From CAYRUZ01 sp964427895 (lineage in GTDB: Bacteria; Patescibacteriota; Gracilibacteria; Peribacterales; Peribacteraceae): DNA of 6,568 nt. The position numbers and the translations under genes are program-made. The stretch lies in contig CAYRUZ010000031.1 of NCBI GenBank assembly GCA_964427895.1, positions 1 through 6,568 of the forward strand. Reading direction: 5' to 3'. Positions 4,468 to 6,568 of the stretch are shown here, piece by piece; position 1 is the stretch's first letter; the number at the start of each line of letters is the position of its first letter. The notes under the pieces are model-generated. The model made no database searches. It was not told the origin of the DNA and saw nothing but the letters and a program-made list of their open reading frames with translations.

Positions 4468-5976
4468 TTGTCCGCCGTCGTCGGCCTTACTCTCCTCTCC
4501 TGTACATCGCCGCTCTGCACGGCGGCGTATTTTTGGCAGCTGAAAGAATGGCGATGGGACCGCTTACGGGAACACCTGGAACGAGAAGGATGGTTCGATT
4601 TATTGGTAGGACGCAAGCGCGCGGCCCTGCTCGCTGCGTTGCTGGTGACACGGCCGGTTCTCACGGCGATCCCATGGACCATGCTTGCCTTGGGCGTATT
4701 CACGGCTTTCGGACTACTCCAAATGCTCCAGGGCAGGCAGAAGTTTCCCGTCCGGACGCAGAAGGCCATCGCGTTGGTGGCGGGCGCGCTCGTGCTCGAT
4801 CTCCTGGCTGCCATTTTGCTCTCGGGCATTGCCCCCGAATGGACGGCGACACTCGTCGTGTTACAGGCTCCCGTACTGGGACTTGCCTGGCTGGCTTTCT
4901 CTCCCGTGGATCGACTGCTCAAGCAACGTGTCCTCACTGCAGGCGCGACGGCACGGCGGCGCATGGGGCATGTGCCAGTGATAGCCGTGGCGGGCAGCGT
5001 GGGAAAAACCACGACGAAGGAACTGCTCACGCATCTGCTGCAGGATCTCCAACCGCTCGCCACACCCGCGCACGTGAATACGGAAATGGGCGTGGCCGCG
5101 TGGCTGTCGCGCATAGAACGCGAGGGGGGCAAACCGGGAGTCCTCATCGTCGAGATGGGGGCGTACCGCAAAGGGGAAATCGCGCTCCTCTGCCGCATTG
5201 CCCAACCCACTAGCGGCATTCTCACCGCCCTGGGGTCGGACCACCTCGCCCTCTTCGGCTCCGAACAGGCCATCATCGATGCCAACGCCGAGATGCTCGA
5301 TGCCCTCCCGCCGAACGGCTGGGCCGTCGTCAACGGCGACAGCACGGGCGCTCGCGCCGCAGCCCATAGCGTTCGCTGCCCCGTAACGATCACGGGCACG
5401 GAATCGGACGCGCAACCGCGCGCCATCAACCTGCAAGAGACGCCGAATGGCCTGCGCTTCCAGATGAACGGTGCGGACGTATTCGTCCCACTCCATGGCC
5501 TGCACATGATCGAGAACGTGATGCTCGCCGTCGCTGCGGCACGCAATCTTGGCGTAAGCGAAGCGCGCATCGTGGAGCTCCTCGCGAGTTTCCGCACGAC
5601 GCAGAACACCTTCGCGGTACGCACGCAACGCGGCGTGACCGTGCTCGACGACACCTACAACATCAGTCCTCTCAGCTTCCGCGCCGCCCTCACCTGGGCG
5701 GGTGGCAGGCCCGAACGGCCGCGCGTGCTCGTCACCGCGGGCCTGCTCGAAACCGGCGTGGAAGAAGAGCGTTTTCTCCGTGAGTTGGGGGCATTGGCCG
5801 CCGACAGCGTTGAGCGGGTGATTTTCCTGACGGACCGCGGGCGCGAAACCTTCGCGCAAGCGTACGGCAAGCCAGTGGAACTGCTATCCTCAGCCACAAC
5901 GACAGTCCACGCCGGAGCGCTGTTGCTCTGTGTGGGACGCATGAACCCGTCAACCATCACGCGCCTTCTTCCGTGA
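4468..5976 (+). CDS. MurF-like Mur ligase with N-terminal membrane domain
   Basis: MurF joins D-Ala-D-Ala to the UDP-MurNAc-tripeptide, using ATP, in the last cytoplasmic step of peptidoglycan precursor synthesis. This 502-residue protein has a membrane domain at 1-145, with hydrophobic spans at about 3-20, 51-65, 68-86, 101-120 and 126-143 and a conserved-looking WQLKEWRWDRLREHL at 23-37. A Mur ligase core follows: P-loop GSVGKTTTK (176-184), EMGA (229-232), DHLALFGS (258-265), and the MurF hallmark DDTYNISP (394-401). The C-terminal domain ends with GRM. In an ungapped match to MurF, the conserved carbamylated Lys in the AKxE segment is Asn273. No ATG start exists. TTG 4468 is used here, and CTG 4450 is an in-frame alternative; a stop at 4441 limits extension. 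AGGAG at 4414-4418 is far upstream. The next gene overlaps by 4 bases. Confidence 0.85.
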   Translation: MSAVVGLTLLSCTSPLCTAAYFWQLKEWRWDRLREHLEREGWFDLLVGRKRAALLAALLVTRPVLTAIPWTMLALGVFTAFGLLQMLQGRQKFPVRTQKAIALVAGALVLDLLAAILLSGIAPEWTATLVVLQAPVLGLAWLAFSPVDRLLKQRVLTAGATARRRMGHVPVIAVAGSVGKTTTKELLTHLLQDLQPLATPAHVNTEMGVAAWLSRIEREGGKPGVLIVEMGAYRKGEIALLCRIAQPTSGILTALGSDHLALFGSEQAIIDANAEMLDALPPNGWAVVNGDSTGARAAAHSVRCPVTITGTESDAQPRAINLQETPNGLRFQMNGADVFVPLHGLHMIENVMLAVAAARNLGVSEARIVELLASFRTTQNTFAVRTQRGVTVLDDTYNISPLSFRAALTWAGGRPERPRVLVTAGLLETGVEEERFLRELGALAADSVERVIFLTDRGRETFAQAYGKPVELLSSATTTVHAGALLLCVGRMNPSTITRLLP

Positions 5977-6568
5977 CACGCCCCATCCATCACACCTTCG
6001 GCCCGCTCGCGGACGGACGTCAGTGCCGACTGGCATTATCCGCCCTCTTTCGACCGTGGCGCTGGCAAGTCGACGAAAAACACACCGAGGCCCTGCGGGC
6101 GGAACTGTCCTCCGCGCTGCGCGGCGATGCGTTCCTGTTCGATGCGGGCCGCACGGGATTGCTGGCGTTGTTGTGCGCGGCGGGCATAGGACCTGGTGAT
6201 GATGTGATCGTGCAAGGCTATACCTGTGTGGTCGTCCCCAATGCCATCCAGGCGGCGGGTGCACGCACCGTATACGCCGACATCGACGCAGACACCCTCA
6301 ACCTGACGATCGAATCCGTCGCCGAGTCCATCACGCCCAAGACGAAAGCGGTCATCTGCCAGCACACATTCGGATTGCCGGCAGATCTCGCCGGCCTGCG
6401 CGCGCTGTGCGACGCCAATAAGTTGCTGCTCATCGAAGACTGCGCCCATGTGCTGCCCGACGAGGCCGGGCCTCCGTTATTGGCACAGACGGGCGATGCG
6501 GTGCTGCTCAGCTTCGGCCGGGATAAAGCGGTGTCGGGCGTATCGGGCGGAGCCGTCGTCAGCCGCAG
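5973..6568 (+). CDS. DegT/DnrJ/EryC1/StrS family PLP aminotransferase, 3' end outside the window
   Basis: The first 198 codons are present and the frame stays open to the window edge. GTG 5973 overlaps the murF-like TGA as GTGA, so translation is probably coupled; no separate Shine-Dalgarno is needed or seen. Family features are GRTGLLALL (59-67), which forms the phosphate-binding region; DDVIVQGYTCVVVPNAI (76-92); the ADID turn (102-105); and the QHTFG strand (130-134). IEDCAH (154-159) includes Asp156, which should contact the pyridine nitrogen of PLP. SFGRDKAVSG follows, with Lys185 as the expected Schiff-base lysine. Such enzymes mostly transaminate nucleotide-linked keto sugars, though others act on different carbonyl compounds. 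The coupling to a MurF-like ligase suggests a role in envelope or cell-wall building. The substrate is not readable from this fragment. Confidence 0.9.
   Translation, partial: MTRPIHHTFGPLADGRQCRLALSALFRPWRWQVDEKHTEALRAELSSALRGDAFLFDAGRTGLLALLCAAGIGPGDDVIVQGYTCVVVPNAIQAAGARTVYADIDADTLNLTIESVAESITPKTKAVICQHTFGLPADLAGLRALCDANKLLLIEDCAHVLPDEAGPPLLAQTGDAVLLSFGRDKAVSGVSGGAVVSR

Noticed and set aside
4434..5213. Plus-strand frame of 259 codons starting at GTG 4434
   Set aside because: It is in another frame over the MurF-like gene. Past the start it is Arg/Gly/His-rich and resembles no protein. Only its start region is of interest as a possible leader.
4440..5654. Minus-strand frame of 404 codons
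   Set aside because: It lies antisense to the MurF-like gene, whose motifs are clear. The product is Ser/Arg/Thr-rich without any family signature, as expected of a GC-rich shadow frame.
4861..5859. Minus-strand frame of 332 codons
   Set aside because: It is also antisense to the MurF-like core and its composition is shadow-like (Arg, Glu, Ala, His). There is no ribosome site or recognisable domain.
6036..6449. Minus-strand frame of 137 codons at the right end
   Set aside because: It is antisense to the aminotransferase, which has the PLP-family motifs and runs through the same bases.

Overview
The window is about 6.6 kb of GC-rich bacterial DNA with AT-rich patches at roughly 50-145 and 4370-4412. 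It starts inside a tRNA gene and ends inside an aminotransferase gene. TGA works as a stop in the standard way. The MurF-type ligase with an N-terminal membrane domain, the lipoprotein and the generally unfamiliar proteins suggest a Patescibacteria/CPR-type bacterium, perhaps a GC-rich Peribacteria or Peregrinibacteria lineage. That placement is an inference from family resemblance and not a proven assignment.

Layout. (1) 1-48: 3' half of a CAT-anticodon tRNA with encoded CCA and a T6 tract. (2) 104-219: a strong sigma70-like promoter (TTGACA, 16 bp, TATAAA) and a leader with two hairpins, one of which covers a Shine-Dalgarno sequence. (3) 220-756: a small exported protein of unknown function, followed by a strong hairpin terminator at 776-819. 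(4) About 865-2412: a membrane-anchored protein resembling the arylsulfotransferase (ASST) beta-propeller family. (5) 2441-3421, minus strand: a lipoprotein built from two copies of one domain. Its terminator lies in the last codons of the convergent ASST-like gene. (6) 3528-4250: an alpha/beta hydrolase with a complete Ser-Asp-His triad. (7) 4256-4357, minus strand: a 33-residue single-span membrane peptide behind an AT-rich palindrome. (8) 4468-5976: a MurF-like ligase with an N-terminal multi-span membrane domain. (9) 5973-end: a DegT/DnrJ/EryC1/StrS aminotransferase whose GTG start overlaps the murF-like stop.

The first four proteins appear to be single transcription units concerned with the cell surface (exported, membrane-anchored or lipidated) or, for the hydrolase, with small-molecule hydrolysis. 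The last two genes form a translationally coupled pair likely to act in cell-envelope building. The most notable points are: the MurF-like ligase has Asn where MurF has its conserved (carbamylated) lysine and no ATG start; the lipoprotein is a clear internal duplication with matched cysteine pairs; the small membrane peptide is easily missed; and the hairpin leader precedes the first gene. No CRISPR array, insertion sequence, phage gene or defence system was seen.
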